DNA of 64,000 bases from CAYFPX01 sp964519895 (GCA_964519895.1 CAZFLE010000009.1:1-64000); one strand, 5' to 3'; positions 53,371-63,266 are shown, numbered from the stretch's first letter. The notes: generated by a model not told the origin, from the sequence alone. Numbers and translations are program-made.

Positions 53371-55368
53371 TCAGGGCATGGATCCTGGGAGAGGCGAGTC
53401 CCGCAGCAACTGCTCGGCGCCGAGCAGCGCACAGGCGATGTGCTGGACGGCATCCACGCGCACGTCCAGCTGGTGCGGGCGGTCACGGAAGCCGCCGACC
53501 AGGCGCTCTGGTCGGGTCAGCAACGGGCTGTCTGTCAGCTGGTAGGCGTGGTCCAGCAGGATGCGGGCATAGGCCAGGGCGCCGTCGTAGGCGTCGGTGC
53601 GACGGCCGGCGCGGCGGTCCAGCTCGGCGGCGGCGATCCAGGCCTCGCCAGTGGCGGCAGCAGGGCCGGCGGGTGGGGCCAGATCGCTGCCCGGGGGAGG
53701 GGGCACCCTGTCCTGGATCCAGGCGCGGCAGATGCGCTCTCCCGCGGCGCGAGGGAGGACCTCCTGGGCCGCTGCTGACGCGAGGCACATCCAGTGCTCG
53801 TCGAGGGGCAGGTACAGGCCAGCCCCCAGGGGCCAGTAGTCCGACTCGATGAAGTCGGCGGCCCGCTCGAGGGCTGGACGAATCCCACTCAGACCCGCCC
53901 GCTCCGCAGCCGCCAGCCCCAGGAGGACCTGGCCCTGGGCATAGGTGACCAGGGGCTGCGCCGGCCAGGTCTGACCCGCCACGTCGAAGTCCCCCCGGAT
54001 CCGCCCCACATCGTCCACCGAAGAGGCCAGGTGGTTGGCCAGGCCCTGGGCCAGGTCCGGGTCGCCCTCGGCAGCCAACAGAGCGAGGAGTGCCAGGGCA
54101 TTGGTGCCGACCCAGGCCTTGCCGTCTCGACGAGCGGGATCGAGCACGTAGGTCCGCCCGTCGTCGAGGGACGTGGTGTGCCGGGCCAGGAAGTCCAGAG
54201 CCGCATCCAGCGCCTCGCGCACCACCGGGTCCCGGGTTCGCTGCCAGAGCCGCGCCAGGAACCAAGCCCCGCCCGCGTGCCTGGGAAAATTGTAGCCAGG
54301 ACCGTGCTTCCCGCTGGGTCCCTCGACCACATAGGCGAAGCGGCCGTCCTGGCCCATGTTCGCAGCGAGGTGGTGTCCGCCGGCGAGCGCCGCTGCCAGC
54401 AGGGTGTCGGGTTCGAAGGGCTGGGGTCGGCTCCAGCTCCGCTCCAAGGGGGTGACCCCGTCGGGGGTGGCGAGCCAGCCGTCGACCTGGACCCACTCCA
54501 GGACGTCTGGGGCCAGCTGCAGCGCCGGGGTGCGCACGGTGGCCAGGAGGGCACCGGAGACGCGCTCGCCCTGCCAGGCGGACCAGGCCCCCACCACCCC
54601 GCGCTCGGTCCGGAAGCCGGTGCTGCCCGCTGGGGCTGCCAGGCCCCGGCCCCGCTGGAGCCAGGGCCGGCTCAACGGGCCCGCCGCCCGCACCACCTCG
54701 AGGATCAGGCCGCTGTTGTTGCCCTCGAGGGCCGGGGGATGCAGGGCCTCGAGCGCCCGGGCGAGGCTGCCACCGCGCATGGACATGGACCACCGTGCCT
54801 TGCCGTTGCGGATCACGGTGGCCACCAGCAGCACCGGGTGGTCGCTGTCCGGGGGTGCCCCCTCTCGCTCGAGCATCCAAGCGGCGGCAGCGGCGCCGTC
54901 GACCGGCGACCAGGTGCGATCCGCCGACGCCTTGTCGTGGCCGTGCCAGGCGGTGGCGCCGCAGATCAGGAGCACCACCAGACCGGTGGGCGGCGCCAGG
55001 GTGCGCCCGGGCGCGGTGAAGAGCTGCCACAGGGGGATGCCGGCGACCCAGGGCAGCGCGACCAGCCCGCCGCCCAGGAGCTGCCAGCCGGAGCGGGCGC
55101 CGATGTCGGTGAACCGGGTGAACACGTAGGCCGTGGTCTCGAGCAGGACCCCAAGGGCCACGGCCGCCACGACCAGGCTCGCCACGGCCACCCACCGAGC
55201 CAGGCGCGCCCCCTCGCCGTGGAGCAGGCGCCCGGCGAGCACAGCCTGGGCCAGTGCGGCCGCGGCGACCAGGGGGCACAGGGCCGGCAGCCGGGTCCAC
55301 AGCACCCCCGCACCGGCGGCGAACACGGCGCACTGGATCAAGGCAGGGACGGCGTGTCGACGGTGCAA
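53371..55368 (-). CDS. Membrane protein with helical-toroid-like domain
   Basis: 665 residues. Five or six hydrophobic helices occupy the first 150 residues. The second half (about 330-640) has repeated helix pairs with motifs such as GHHLAANMGQDGRFAYVVEG, FPRHAGGAWFLARLWQ and TYVLDPARRDGKAWVGTNALALLALL, in the style of (alpha/alpha)6 enzymes such as C5-epimerases or terpenoid-cyclase-like folds. I cannot name the family. Start is a TTG with GAGG five bases upstream. Likely a periplasmic glycan-active or structural enzyme (inference). Confidence 0.7.
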   Translation of the reverse strand: MHRRHAVPALIQCAVFAAGAGVLWTRLPALCPLVAAAALAQAVLAGRLLHGEGARLARWVAVASLVVAAVALGVLLETTAYVFTRFTDIGARSGWQLLGGGLVALPWVAGIPLWQLFTAPGRTLAPPTGLVVLLICGATAWHGHDKASADRTWSPVDGAAAAAWMLEREGAPPDSDHPVLLVATVIRNGKARWSMSMRGGSLARALEALHPPALEGNNSGLILEVVRAAGPLSRPWLQRGRGLAAPAGSTGFRTERGVVGAWSAWQGERVSGALLATVRTPALQLAPDVLEWVQVDGWLATPDGVTPLERSWSRPQPFEPDTLLAAALAGGHHLAANMGQDGRFAYVVEGPSGKHGPGYNFPRHAGGAWFLARLWQRTRDPVVREALDAALDFLARHTTSLDDGRTYVLDPARRDGKAWVGTNALALLALLAAEGDPDLAQGLANHLASSVDDVGRIRGDFDVAGQTWPAQPLVTYAQGQVLLGLAAAERAGLSGIRPALERAADFIESDYWPLGAGLYLPLDEHWMCLASAAAQEVLPRAAGERICRAWIQDRVPPPPGSDLAPPAGPAAATGEAWIAAAELDRRAGRRTDAYDGALAYARILLDHAYQLTDSPLLTRPERLVGGFRDRPHQLDVRVDAVQHIACALLGAEQLLRDSPLPGSMP

Positions 55369-55403
55369 GGAGACCTCGTGCTCCTCGCTTCGCTAACCGC
55401 CGC

Positions 55404-57320
55404 TCAGAACTTCAGGACAGTGCCCGCGTTGATGCTGGGGATGAAGCCGAACTCGGACACGCCTTCTTCGATGACGTCGAAGTCGCTGCCGTACCAGACG
55501 CCCAGCCCGGTGTTCAGGTTGATGCCAAAGGTCTCGGCGATCATGAAGTCCACGCCGATGCGGGCGCGTGCGCCGATGGCCACCTTGAAGGTGCGGGTGT
55601 AGGGCGTCAGGGTCAGGTCCACCCCGCCATAGGGGCGGATGTTGCTCTTGGTGGCCTGGTAGATGAAGCCCAGGTTGAACGGCACGATGGTGTTCCAGAT
55701 CTTGTCGGAGCCGAAGTCCTCCTGGAGCTCCTCGGGCACGTCGCGGTTGACCGAGTAGCCAGCGAGACCGATCTGGACGTAGATCGTGTCGCTGACGGGG
55801 ATCGACACCTCGGCGCCGTAGCTGAGGAAATTCCAATTCTGGTAGCGGCTGTACCCGGCCCTCGCCGTGATGCCGACCCGCGGGTCATGGGGCACGAAGG
55901 TGCCCGAGATCGTCGCGGAGCTACTGCCGCTGCGACTGCCGGTGCGCGACCCGCTGCTGCCGCTGTTCCGGTCGTCGTCATAGCGGTCACGGTCGTCGTC
56001 GTCGTCGTAGCGGCTGCTGCGGTCGTCGTCGTAGCGGTCGCTGCCCCGGGCCTCGGCGACCTGGCGCTCGCTGGGCTCGAAGCTGTCGAGGTCGTCGTAG
56101 TAGTCGTCGTCGAACAGGGGGTCGTCGTCCGAGGCGACCGCGTCTTCGTCGTAGCTGTCTTCGTCGTCCAGGTCTTCGTAGCGGCTCCTGGAGGGCGCCT
56201 CTTCTTCGGGCTCCTCTTCGGCGCTCACGGACGAGCCGAACTCGATCTCGTCGACCGAGACAGAGGACCCGAAGGAGATGTCGTCGAAGTCGTCGCTGTC
56301 CCCGCTGTCGTAGTCGTACTCGTCGACCACTGCGTCTTCCTGGGCGCGGGAGCGCTCGGCCTCGTCGGCGGCTTCGCGATCCCGACGGGCCTGCTCCTCG
56401 ACCCGGCGCTCGTCTTCCTTGCGCTGCTTCTCGGCTTCCTTGCGGCGCTTGTCGTCTTCTTTCTGGCGCGCCCGTTCCTCGTCGGCGCGGCGCTTCTCCT
56501 CGGCCTGGCGCTGGCGCTCCTCTTCGGCGCGACGCTCGTCTTCCCGGCGGCGCTCTTCGTCGGCCCGACGCTGCTCTTCCTCGCGCTGGCGCTGCTCCTC
56601 GGCTCGGCGCTCCTCTTCGGCGCGTCGGGCGTCGTCTTCCCGGCGCTGCTGCTCGGCGCGGCGGCGCTCTTCTTCGGCGCGACGGGCCTCGTAGGCCGGA
56701 TCTTCCGCCTCCTCGAAGTCGTCCAGCGAGTTGTCGCTGTTGCCGGGCGTCGAGACCCGGGAGCTGCTGTTGCCGTCGTCGAAGTCGAAGTCCAGGTCTT
56801 CGAAGTCGTCTTCTTCCAGGGCGAAGTCGTCGGCCGAGGCGACCGAGGACTCCTCCTGGACCTGGGCCCGGGACTTGCCGGTGACCAGCTCCTGGACGTA
56901 GGCGCCCATGGAGTCGGCCATCTTCTCAGGGGCCTTGTCCACCTTGAAGGTCTTCTTGCGCACGAAGGTGCCGCGGTTCACGTCGAAGAGCACCATGTAG
57001 ACGTCGAAGGTGCTGCCGGACGACGCGACGGAGCCGCCCAGCACGAAGTCGGTCCCCAGGGCCTTGCCCACCGTGCCCATGCAGCTGGTCTTGGACAGAC
57101 ACGACAGGCTGTACCCGCTCGGGTAGTCGTCGAGCTGCTCGACGTCGTCGTAGGTGCCCATGAAGTCGAGCTCGCTGGCCACGAGCGACGTGATGTTCAG
57201 CACGATCAGCGGATCGACGCCCTTTTTCACGAAGGGCACCACCTTGGCTTCCGCGGCATGGGCGGAGCCGCCCAAGCTGGCGGTCAGCAAGATCAGTGCG
57301 GTGATGAAGAGGCGTGTCAT
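55404..57320 (-). CDS. Exported coiled-coil / barrel protein
   Basis: 638 residues. Signal peptide MTRLFITALILLTASLGGSAHA; a 20-150 domain with LGTDFVLGGSVASSGSTFDVYMVLFDV, the pattern of CsgG/TolB-N-type periplasmic domains; a charged single helix of Glu/Arg/Ala/Asp (about 225-335); an Asp/Ser/Tyr-rich low-complexity region (340-480); and a C-terminal 170-residue beta-barrel-like domain ending NAGTVLKF. This could span the periplasm from peptidoglycan to outer membrane. GAGG lies five bases before the ATG. Confidence 0.75.
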   Translation of the reverse strand: MTRLFITALILLTASLGGSAHAAEAKVVPFVKKGVDPLIVLNITSLVASELDFMGTYDDVEQLDDYPSGYSLSCLSKTSCMGTVGKALGTDFVLGGSVASSGSTFDVYMVLFDVNRGTFVRKKTFKVDKAPEKMADSMGAYVQELVTGKSRAQVQEESSVASADDFALEEDDFEDLDFDFDDGNSSSRVSTPGNSDNSLDDFEEAEDPAYEARRAEEERRRAEQQRREDDARRAEEERRAEEQRQREEEQRRADEERRREDERRAEEERQRQAEEKRRADEERARQKEDDKRRKEAEKQRKEDERRVEEQARRDREAADEAERSRAQEDAVVDEYDYDSGDSDDFDDISFGSSVSVDEIEFGSSVSAEEEPEEEAPSRSRYEDLDDEDSYDEDAVASDDDPLFDDDYYDDLDSFEPSERQVAEARGSDRYDDDRSSRYDDDDDRDRYDDDRNSGSSGSRTGSRSGSSSATISGTFVPHDPRVGITARAGYSRYQNWNFLSYGAEVSIPVSDTIYVQIGLAGYSVNRDVPEELQEDFGSDKIWNTIVPFNLGFIYQATKSNIRPYGGVDLTLTPYTRTFKVAIGARARIGVDFMIAETFGINLNTGLGVWYGSDFDVIEEGVSEFGFIPSINAGTVLKF

Positions 57321-57525
57321 GACGACCTCGGTTCCTGGAGGGGTCGGCCGGGACTGCAACCCCCGACCCTCGCGACAGGATGCCGAAGGCCCGGCAGGAA
57401 GACGCCTGACCCAGGGTCCCCAGGGGGTAATTCCAGGAATTCTGGCCCGAAGACAAGTCTTGGGAACCTTCCTGAACACCCTCTTGACAGGGGAGGGGCC
57501 CCCACCGGATGGAGGGGGCTGACGC
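57321..57525. promoter_or_regulatory. Divergent intergenic region with clustered palindromes
   Basis: This gap is less GC-rich than its surroundings. It holds AATTCC-A-GGAATT (57429-57441), AAGAC-AA-GTCTT (57450-57461) and a perfect -35-like TTGACA (57484-57489) facing the sulfatase-fold gene, though no good -10 follows at 16-18 bases. The palindromes are operator candidates. Confidence 0.35.
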
Positions 57526-59433
57526 ATGGGCTCCGCGTTACCCACGGGCGGCCGAGTGCCCCCGGAGCCGCTGTTGACGACCCCTGCTGCTCGTTACGCA
57601 CCGCTCGTGATCGGGGCGGCCGCTGGGGGCGGTCTGCACGGTCTGAGCGAGGTCGTCGCGGTCCTGGTCGGTGGGCGCTTGTGGATCCCCTCGTCGGGGC
57701 CGCTGCTGATCGCGGGGCTGGTGGCTGGGGCGGCCCTGGCGTTGGTGCCCGGCGCCTTGCTCGGCCGCCGCATCGGGGGTGCCACGGGCGGGTTGGTGGG
57801 CGGAACCGCCGCGCTGTGGGCGCTGGCGGCCCTGCTCGCCGTGGTCACCGATCCGGCCCCTTTCCAGGATCCCGCCTGGTACGTGCACAGCCCGCTGGCA
57901 GCTGCCGGCGCCCTGGTGGCCCTGCTGGTCGTGGTCGAGGGCAGCCGTCGGATGCGGCGGGTCGGGCTGGCTCTGGCGCTGGCATCGGCCGCTGTCCTTC
58001 CGGCTCTGGCGCTGACCGGTGGCGATGTCGCCCAGCCCTCGCCCGAGCCTGGCGCGCCCAATGTCCTCCTGGTGACCCTGGACACCACCCGGGCCGATCA
58101 CATCGGGGCCTACGGCTACGACAGGATCCAGACCCCCATTCTGGACGCCATGGCCAGCGACGGCGTGCTGTTCGAGACCGCTGTGGCCCAGGCGTCCGTG
58201 ACCGGCCCCTCCCACACCACCCTGCTCACGGGGCAGGGGACCTGGACCCATGGATCGCTGCTCAACGGCATCCCCATGCCGCCAGAGGCCGAGACCCTGG
58301 CCGAGCGCCTGCAGGCGCGGGGCTACCGCACGGGCGCCTTCGTGTCGGCCTACGTCCTGGACGGGGATCTGGGCTTCGCCCGGGGCTTCCAGACCTACGA
58401 CGACGACTTCGGCATGCCCAAGGGGGGCTCGGAGCTGCTCCCATGGCGGGTCCGGGAAGCAGCCGCCCGGCGGCTCAACCCGGACTATGTGCTGGAGCGC
58501 GTGGGGGAACGAACCGTCGGCGATGCCCTGGACTGGCTCGCCCGGGACGAGGGCCCCTGGTTCTTGTGGGTCCACCTCTTCGACGCCCACGGGCCCTATG
58601 AGCCGCCGCCGCCCTACGACACGATGTACTACGCCGGGGACCCCAGGGACCCGTCCCACACCTCGATGGACCAGGTCCACGACGTCGCGGCCTACCTGGC
58701 GCCCAGCCTCGAGGGCATCACCGACGTCGACTGGGTGGTGGCCCAGTACGACGGCGAGATCAGCTACCAGGACAAGCAGGTCGGCAGGCTGCTCGACGCC
58801 GCTGGCGCCGACACCTTGGTGGTGGTCACCGGGGACCATGGGGAGTCCCTGGGCGACAACGGGGTCTGGTTCAACCACGGCGACGACCTGACCGTGGCGG
58901 CCACCCAGGTGCCGCTGCTCATGAGATGGCCGGGCCAGATCCCCGCAGGGATTCGGGTCCCCGGGCCGGTCGAGCTGACCGACGTGCTGCCCACGCTCTA
59001 CGCCCTCCTGGACGAGCCGGTGCCCGAGGGGCTGGATGGGCGCAGCCTGGTCGACACCTTCACCGGCGGTCCGGCCCGCACCCACGCCCGGGGGGTGTGC
59101 TTCGATCGCGAGGCGAACCTGGCCGAGCGCGAGGCCAACGCAGGCCGCCCCACCCCGCCCAAGTGGCGCATGGCTGGGCTCTTGTCCCTGGATCACCTGT
59201 TCGTGCATCGGGATCACGCGGACTTCGGGGATCAGTACTACCGGTCCGCCGACCTGGAGCGCGACGTGATCGCCGACGAGGTCGCCACGCCTCAGGGCGC
59301 CGAGGCCATCGGGCTGTTGAAGGACACCGCGAGGCGACTCCTCCAGGCGGGCGAGGGGGGCGTGGAGCGCTCGAACATCGAGCTCTCCGACGAGGACCGG
59401 GCCCGTCTGGAAGCCCTCGGGTACATCGAGTAG
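57526..59433 (+). CDS. Membrane-anchored sulfatase-fold protein (third copy)
   Basis: 635 residues. About five N-terminal helices (25-165), then the hydrolase domain with VLLVTLDTTRADH (Asp186) and VVTGDHGESLGDNG. The nucleophile site reads T-G-P-S-H (Thr226, His230) as in the two copies at 7.6-11.2 kb, so formylglycine chemistry is excluded. The C-terminus is EALGYIE. GGAGGGG lies about eight bases before the ATG. It leads the second lipid/glycan cluster. Confidence 0.86.
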   Translation: MGSALPTGGRVPPEPLLTTPAARYAPLVIGAAAGGGLHGLSEVVAVLVGGRLWIPSSGPLLIAGLVAGAALALVPGALLGRRIGGATGGLVGGTAALWALAALLAVVTDPAPFQDPAWYVHSPLAAAGALVALLVVVEGSRRMRRVGLALALASAAVLPALALTGGDVAQPSPEPGAPNVLLVTLDTTRADHIGAYGYDRIQTPILDAMASDGVLFETAVAQASVTGPSHTTLLTGQGTWTHGSLLNGIPMPPEAETLAERLQARGYRTGAFVSAYVLDGDLGFARGFQTYDDDFGMPKGGSELLPWRVREAAARRLNPDYVLERVGERTVGDALDWLARDEGPWFLWVHLFDAHGPYEPPPPYDTMYYAGDPRDPSHTSMDQVHDVAAYLAPSLEGITDVDWVVAQYDGEISYQDKQVGRLLDAAGADTLVVVTGDHGESLGDNGVWFNHGDDLTVAATQVPLLMRWPGQIPAGIRVPGPVELTDVLPTLYALLDEPVPEGLDGRSLVDTFTGGPARTHARGVCFDREANLAEREANAGRPTPPKWRMAGLLSLDHLFVHRDHADFGDQYYRSADLERDVIADEVATPQGAEAIGLLKDTARRLLQAGEGGVERSNIELSDEDRARLEALGYIE

Positions 59434-59435
59434 TC

Positions 59436-60386
59436 GTGGTCTTCGGCGAGTCCAGGATCAAGGACCTGTACCGACGGGTCGTGTGGGGCCCCTATCGACG
59501 GGCCTTCGATCGGCTGCCTCCGGGGAGCGAGGTCCGCGCCAACCGCCTACTGGGGCGGGCGGTGGCTCGCGCAGCCCGTGGCAAGCGGGACCAGGTCGCG
59601 CGCAACCTGGGCCGCGCCTTTCCCGACCGGGACCTGGACCCCATCATCGACCAGCTGTTCCAGACCCACTTCATGGAGCAGTACATCTCCTGGTCCTTCC
59701 ATCGCATCGACCGGGACACCTGGCCCAACTACCTCGAGCTACGGGGCCGGGCACACCTGGACGCCGCGCTGGCAGAGGGCCGGGGGGCGGTGCTCCTGCA
59801 CCCCCACATGGGTGCCGCCCAGATGCCCCTCGCCGTGCTGGGCGTGCTCGGGTACCCCATGAATCAGATCGGGGGCGGCGGGGTGGACGTGGTCCTGTCC
59901 GAGACCGGGCGTTGGGCCGAGTCGATGCGCCACCAGCTCGAGGATCACATCCAGGCCACCATCTGGGATGGCACGGGCTTCCTTCGGCCGGTGCTGCGGG
60001 CCCTCGGGGGCAACGAAGTGGTCCTGACGGCGATGGACGGCACAGGGGGCGGCCGGGAGATGGGCCGTCGACTGACCCGGACCGTGCTCGGTCAGCCGAT
60101 GAACCTGCCCGTGGGAGGCCTGTACCTGGCCCTGCGCAGCGGGGCTGCCCTGCTGCCCCTCGTGACCTATTCGAGCCGCGCCGGCGATGGCCTGTTCGTG
60201 TCCGAGATCGGCGCACCGCTGTCCCTGGACCGCCACGCCCGGCTCCGAGACGCGCTGGAGACCGGCGTGGACCAGGTCGCGGCCCTGCTCGATGGCCACC
60301 TGCGCACACACCCCGGGGACTGGCACTTCTGGGACGAGTTCCAGCCCGGACGCTTCCTGGTCGATCCCGACGAGGCGGCGGCATGA
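59436..60386 (+). CDS. LpxL/HtrB-like acyltransferase (second copy)
   Basis: 316 residues. Paralogous to the protein at 6498: EGRGAVLLHPHMGAAQMPLAVLGVLGYPMNQIGGG contains the catalytic His124 but with Gln129 where LpxL has Asp or Glu. VARNLGRAFPD near the N-terminus is typical of the family. Start is a GTG three bases after the preceding stop. Its stop overlaps the next ATG. Acceptor unknown. Confidence 0.82.
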   Translation: MVFGESRIKDLYRRVVWGPYRRAFDRLPPGSEVRANRLLGRAVARAARGKRDQVARNLGRAFPDRDLDPIIDQLFQTHFMEQYISWSFHRIDRDTWPNYLELRGRAHLDAALAEGRGAVLLHPHMGAAQMPLAVLGVLGYPMNQIGGGGVDVVLSETGRWAESMRHQLEDHIQATIWDGTGFLRPVLRALGGNEVVLTAMDGTGGGREMGRRLTRTVLGQPMNLPVGGLYLALRSGAALLPLVTYSSRAGDGLFVSEIGAPLSLDRHARLRDALETGVDQVAALLDGHLRTHPGDWHFWDEFQPGRFLVDPDEAAA

Positions 60387-62155
60387 GGAGTCGGGCCTTT
60401 GCGCTGGGGGCGGCCTGGGGTGCCCTGCCCGGGCTGCTGGTCGCCGTCGGGCTGCGGTGGGTGAACCCGTGGTTCCTGGACCGCCCGGTGCTCTACCTGG
60501 TGCTCGCCATGGGGCTGCCGGCCCTGGTCGTCGGGACCGCGGCGCGACTGGTCCTGGGCGGCGGCGGCTCCGTGCGACGGGGTCGGGGGGGCCTGTTCGC
60601 TCAGGCCGTGGTCGTGGTGGTGCTGGCCGCCGTGCCCCGCCCCCGCTTCGACGAGGTCGAGGTGTTGATCTACGGCGTCGATGGCGCGTCGTGGTCGGTG
60701 CTGGATCCGTTGCTCGACGCCGGGCAGCTGCCGGCGTTCCGGGATCTGAAGGCCCAGGGCAGCCACGGGGTGCTGCGGTCCATGGAGCCCATGTTCTCCC
60801 CGCTTCTCTGGACGACCATCGCGTCGGGTCAGACCCCCGACGCCCATGGCGTGCGTGGCTTCCACGTGCAGTCCACGGACTGCCGCGTCGCGCGGTTCTG
60901 GGACGTCGCGGAGCAGGTGGGCGGACGCCGGGTCGGCCTGTACAAGTGGCTCGTGACCTCGCCGCCCAGGCCGCTGAACGGCTTCGTCGTGCCCGCCTGG
61001 CTCGCCGCCGAGCCCGACACCTGGCCGGCTGAGCTGCGCTTCGTCAAGGAGCTGGAGCTCTCGAATCGCCAGAAGCGCAAGCGCAAGGAGGCCCAGCGCA
61101 GCACCCCGGCGCTGCTGGCGGACGGGCTCCGTCACGGCGTGCGCTTCGGCACGGTGCTCGAAGCCGCGGTCTGGAAGGCCCGTGAGCGACTGACCCGGCC
61201 GAGCGATCAGGCTCGGCGGGTGGCACTGGAGCGCATCCGGGTGCTGCTCGACCGCGACACCTTCTTCTACGCCACCTGGTCCCGTCAGCCCCAGCTGGCC
61301 ACGTTCACGCTGTACGCGACGGACGCGCTGTCCCACCTGATGTGGCGCTACCACGAGCCCCAGGCCTTCGCGGACATCGCGCCAGTGCCCGCGGACGACG
61401 TGGCCGCATGGGGGGACTCGATCCGCGATGCCTACCGCCTGGCGGACCAGGTGCTGGGGGAGCTGCGCCATGCCCTGCCCGAGGGCGCGACCCTGCTGGT
61501 GATCTCGGACCACGGCTTCAAGGCCCTGCGGCCGGGAGAGGGCAACAAGGCCTACTTCGCGCCGCTCACGTCCCGCCTCCAGGAGCGTCTCGCGGCCCAG
61601 GTCGGCCCCGTCGACGTGAGCAAGGTGGGGTACAAGCTCGCGGTCATGATGACCCAGGACGACGCGCCGCTCTCCGCGCTGACGGACGCCGTCGAGGCGC
61701 TCACCGACGCGGACGGCCAGCCCTTCTATCGGTGGGAGGACCTGCCTGACTCCGATCGGGGGGTCGGCCTGACGCTGGTGGACGAAGACGTGACGCCCGC
61801 GCGGATCGCCGCAGGCACGGTGGGCGGTGAGCCGATGGCGTCCTACGTGCGCATGGACGACGCCCACTCGGGGGACCACGACAGCGCCGGGGTGATCCTG
61901 GCGGTCGGCCCCCAGGTCCCCGTGGACACGGTCCAGACCGAAGCCGGCCTCCTGGACATCGCACCGACGGTGCTGGGGCTCCTGGACCTGCCCAAGGCCG
62001 ATGACATGGCCGGAAGGGCCCTCTACGGCGGTCCCACCGGCGGGCCGCCGAGCTACCAGGGCCTGCTCGACGAGCTGGACTGGGGAGAGTGGGCGGGTCA
62101 GTCGACGGAAGACGTGAACGAAGAGCGCCTGCGCGAGCTGGGGTACATCGAATGA
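60383..62155 (+). CDS. Type I phosphodiesterase/nucleotide pyrophosphatase family
   Basis: 590 residues. Two or three N-terminal helices (5-90) then an alkaline-phosphatase-superfamily domain of the PF01663 type: VLIYGVDGASWSVLDPLL (metal Asp), SPLLWTTIASGQTPDAHGV (Thr nucleophile) and LLVISDHGFKAL. The tail RELGYIE is shared with the sulfatase-fold proteins. Such enzymes cleave or transfer phospho-groups, e.g. on lipid-linked head groups. ATGA overlap with the acyltransferase gene. Confidence 0.85.
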   Translation: MRSRAFALGAAWGALPGLLVAVGLRWVNPWFLDRPVLYLVLAMGLPALVVGTAARLVLGGGGSVRRGRGGLFAQAVVVVVLAAVPRPRFDEVEVLIYGVDGASWSVLDPLLDAGQLPAFRDLKAQGSHGVLRSMEPMFSPLLWTTIASGQTPDAHGVRGFHVQSTDCRVARFWDVAEQVGGRRVGLYKWLVTSPPRPLNGFVVPAWLAAEPDTWPAELRFVKELELSNRQKRKRKEAQRSTPALLADGLRHGVRFGTVLEAAVWKARERLTRPSDQARRVALERIRVLLDRDTFFYATWSRQPQLATFTLYATDALSHLMWRYHEPQAFADIAPVPADDVAAWGDSIRDAYRLADQVLGELRHALPEGATLLVISDHGFKALRPGEGNKAYFAPLTSRLQERLAAQVGPVDVSKVGYKLAVMMTQDDAPLSALTDAVEALTDADGQPFYRWEDLPDSDRGVGLTLVDEDVTPARIAAGTVGGEPMASYVRMDDAHSGDHDSAGVILAVGPQVPVDTVQTEAGLLDIAPTVLGLLDLPKADDMAGRALYGGPTGGPPSYQGLLDELDWGEWAGQSTEDVNEERLRELGYIE

Positions 62156-62165
62156 GGAGCGGTCT

Positions 62166-63245
62166 ATGCGCCTGCTGATGGTGGCCCGCAGGTACCCGCC
62201 GGACATCCGCTCGGGCACCGAGACGGTGTTCGAGAACCTGTACCGCATGGCCCGGAGTCGCCACGAGGTCCGCCTTGTGGTGGGCTACACCCGGGCCCGA
62301 GAGCTGGTCCCGCCCGAGGCGCGGGCGGTGGATCTGAGAGGCGTGAGCAAGGCCCAGGCCTGGGCCCGCATGGCGGCCGCCTCGCTCGACGAGCAACGGC
62401 GCTTCGGTCCGGACGTGGTGCTGGCCAACAGCATCGAGGTCGCGTCCTTCCGCTGTCCCACCGCCTGCATCGTGCACGATCTCAATTTCGGCCAGGCCGG
62501 CGCTCGCGGCCTGGGCACCCGCGGCCGCGAGGCCTTCTACCGCCTGCGGGCGCGCCGCCTCCAGGCCGTGGTCACGGTCTCCGAGGCCGCCGCACGACGG
62601 CTCGTCTCCGCCGGCCTCCCACAAGAGACCATCCGGGTGATCCACAACGGTGTGGACCTGGAGCGGTTCTCGGCGGTGGCCCGAGAGACCACCCACGACG
62701 AGCCCCAAGACCTGGTCCGCTTCGCGTACCCCAGCCGGATCCTCCCCGGCAAGGGACAGCACCTGGCCATGGATGCGCTGGCCCGGCTCCGGGCGCCGTA
62801 CAAGAAGCGAGCCGAGCTGGTGGTGGTGGGGGCCGTGGCCGACCCGTTGTTCCTGGACCAGCTCAAGATCCAGTCGTACAACCAGCCCATCCGCATCGAG
62901 ACCGACGTGCCGGCCATCGCGCCCTACTACCAACAGGCCGACGTGGTGCTGTTCCCCAGCCTCATGGAGGAGGGCTTCGGGTACACGGCCATCGAGGCCA
63001 TGGCGTGCGGCAAGCCGGTAATCTGGTTCGACCAGCCCGCTGTTCGTGAGGCCACCGGTGGACTTGGCACGCCCGTGCCGTCCGGCGACGTGGACGCTCT
63101 GCGCGACGCCATGATGGCCTTGATGGACGACCCAGAGCGCCGCGAGGCGATGGGGGCCGAAGGCCAGGCCTATGTGCGGAGCCACTATGGCTGGCCCGGC
63201 GTCTGGAGCCGCTACGAGGAGCTGCTGCGCGGGCTGGCTCGCTGA
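62166..63245 (+). CDS. GT4-family glycosyltransferase
   Basis: 359 residues. The GT-B fold of family 4 is visible: LMVARRYPPDIRSGTETV at the start, VVTVSEAAARRLVSAGL, VIHNGVDLERF, FAYPSRILPGKGQHLAMDAL and the donor-site FPSLMEEGFGYTAIEAMACGKPV with its E-x7-E pair. It transfers a nucleotide-sugar-derived sugar onto a glycan or lipid. GAGGAG lies six bases before the ATG. Confidence 0.93.
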   Translation: MRLLMVARRYPPDIRSGTETVFENLYRMARSRHEVRLVVGYTRARELVPPEARAVDLRGVSKAQAWARMAAASLDEQRRFGPDVVLANSIEVASFRCPTACIVHDLNFGQAGARGLGTRGREAFYRLRARRLQAVVTVSEAAARRLVSAGLPQETIRVIHNGVDLERFSAVARETTHDEPQDLVRFAYPSRILPGKGQHLAMDALARLRAPYKKRAELVVVGAVADPLFLDQLKIQSYNQPIRIETDVPAIAPYYQQADVVLFPSLMEEGFGYTAIEAMACGKPVIWFDQPAVREATGGLGTPVPSGDVDALRDAMMALMDDPERREAMGAEGQAYVRSHYGWPGVWSRYEELLRGLAR

Positions 63246-63266
63246 GTCGCGGCTATGTTGGCCCCC

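Noticed and set aside
55254..57525. Over 750 open codons on the plus strand opposite the coiled-coil/barrel gene
   Set aside because: The hydrophobic runs arise from the complement of acidic and basic codons; the minus strand has a signal peptide and domain structure.
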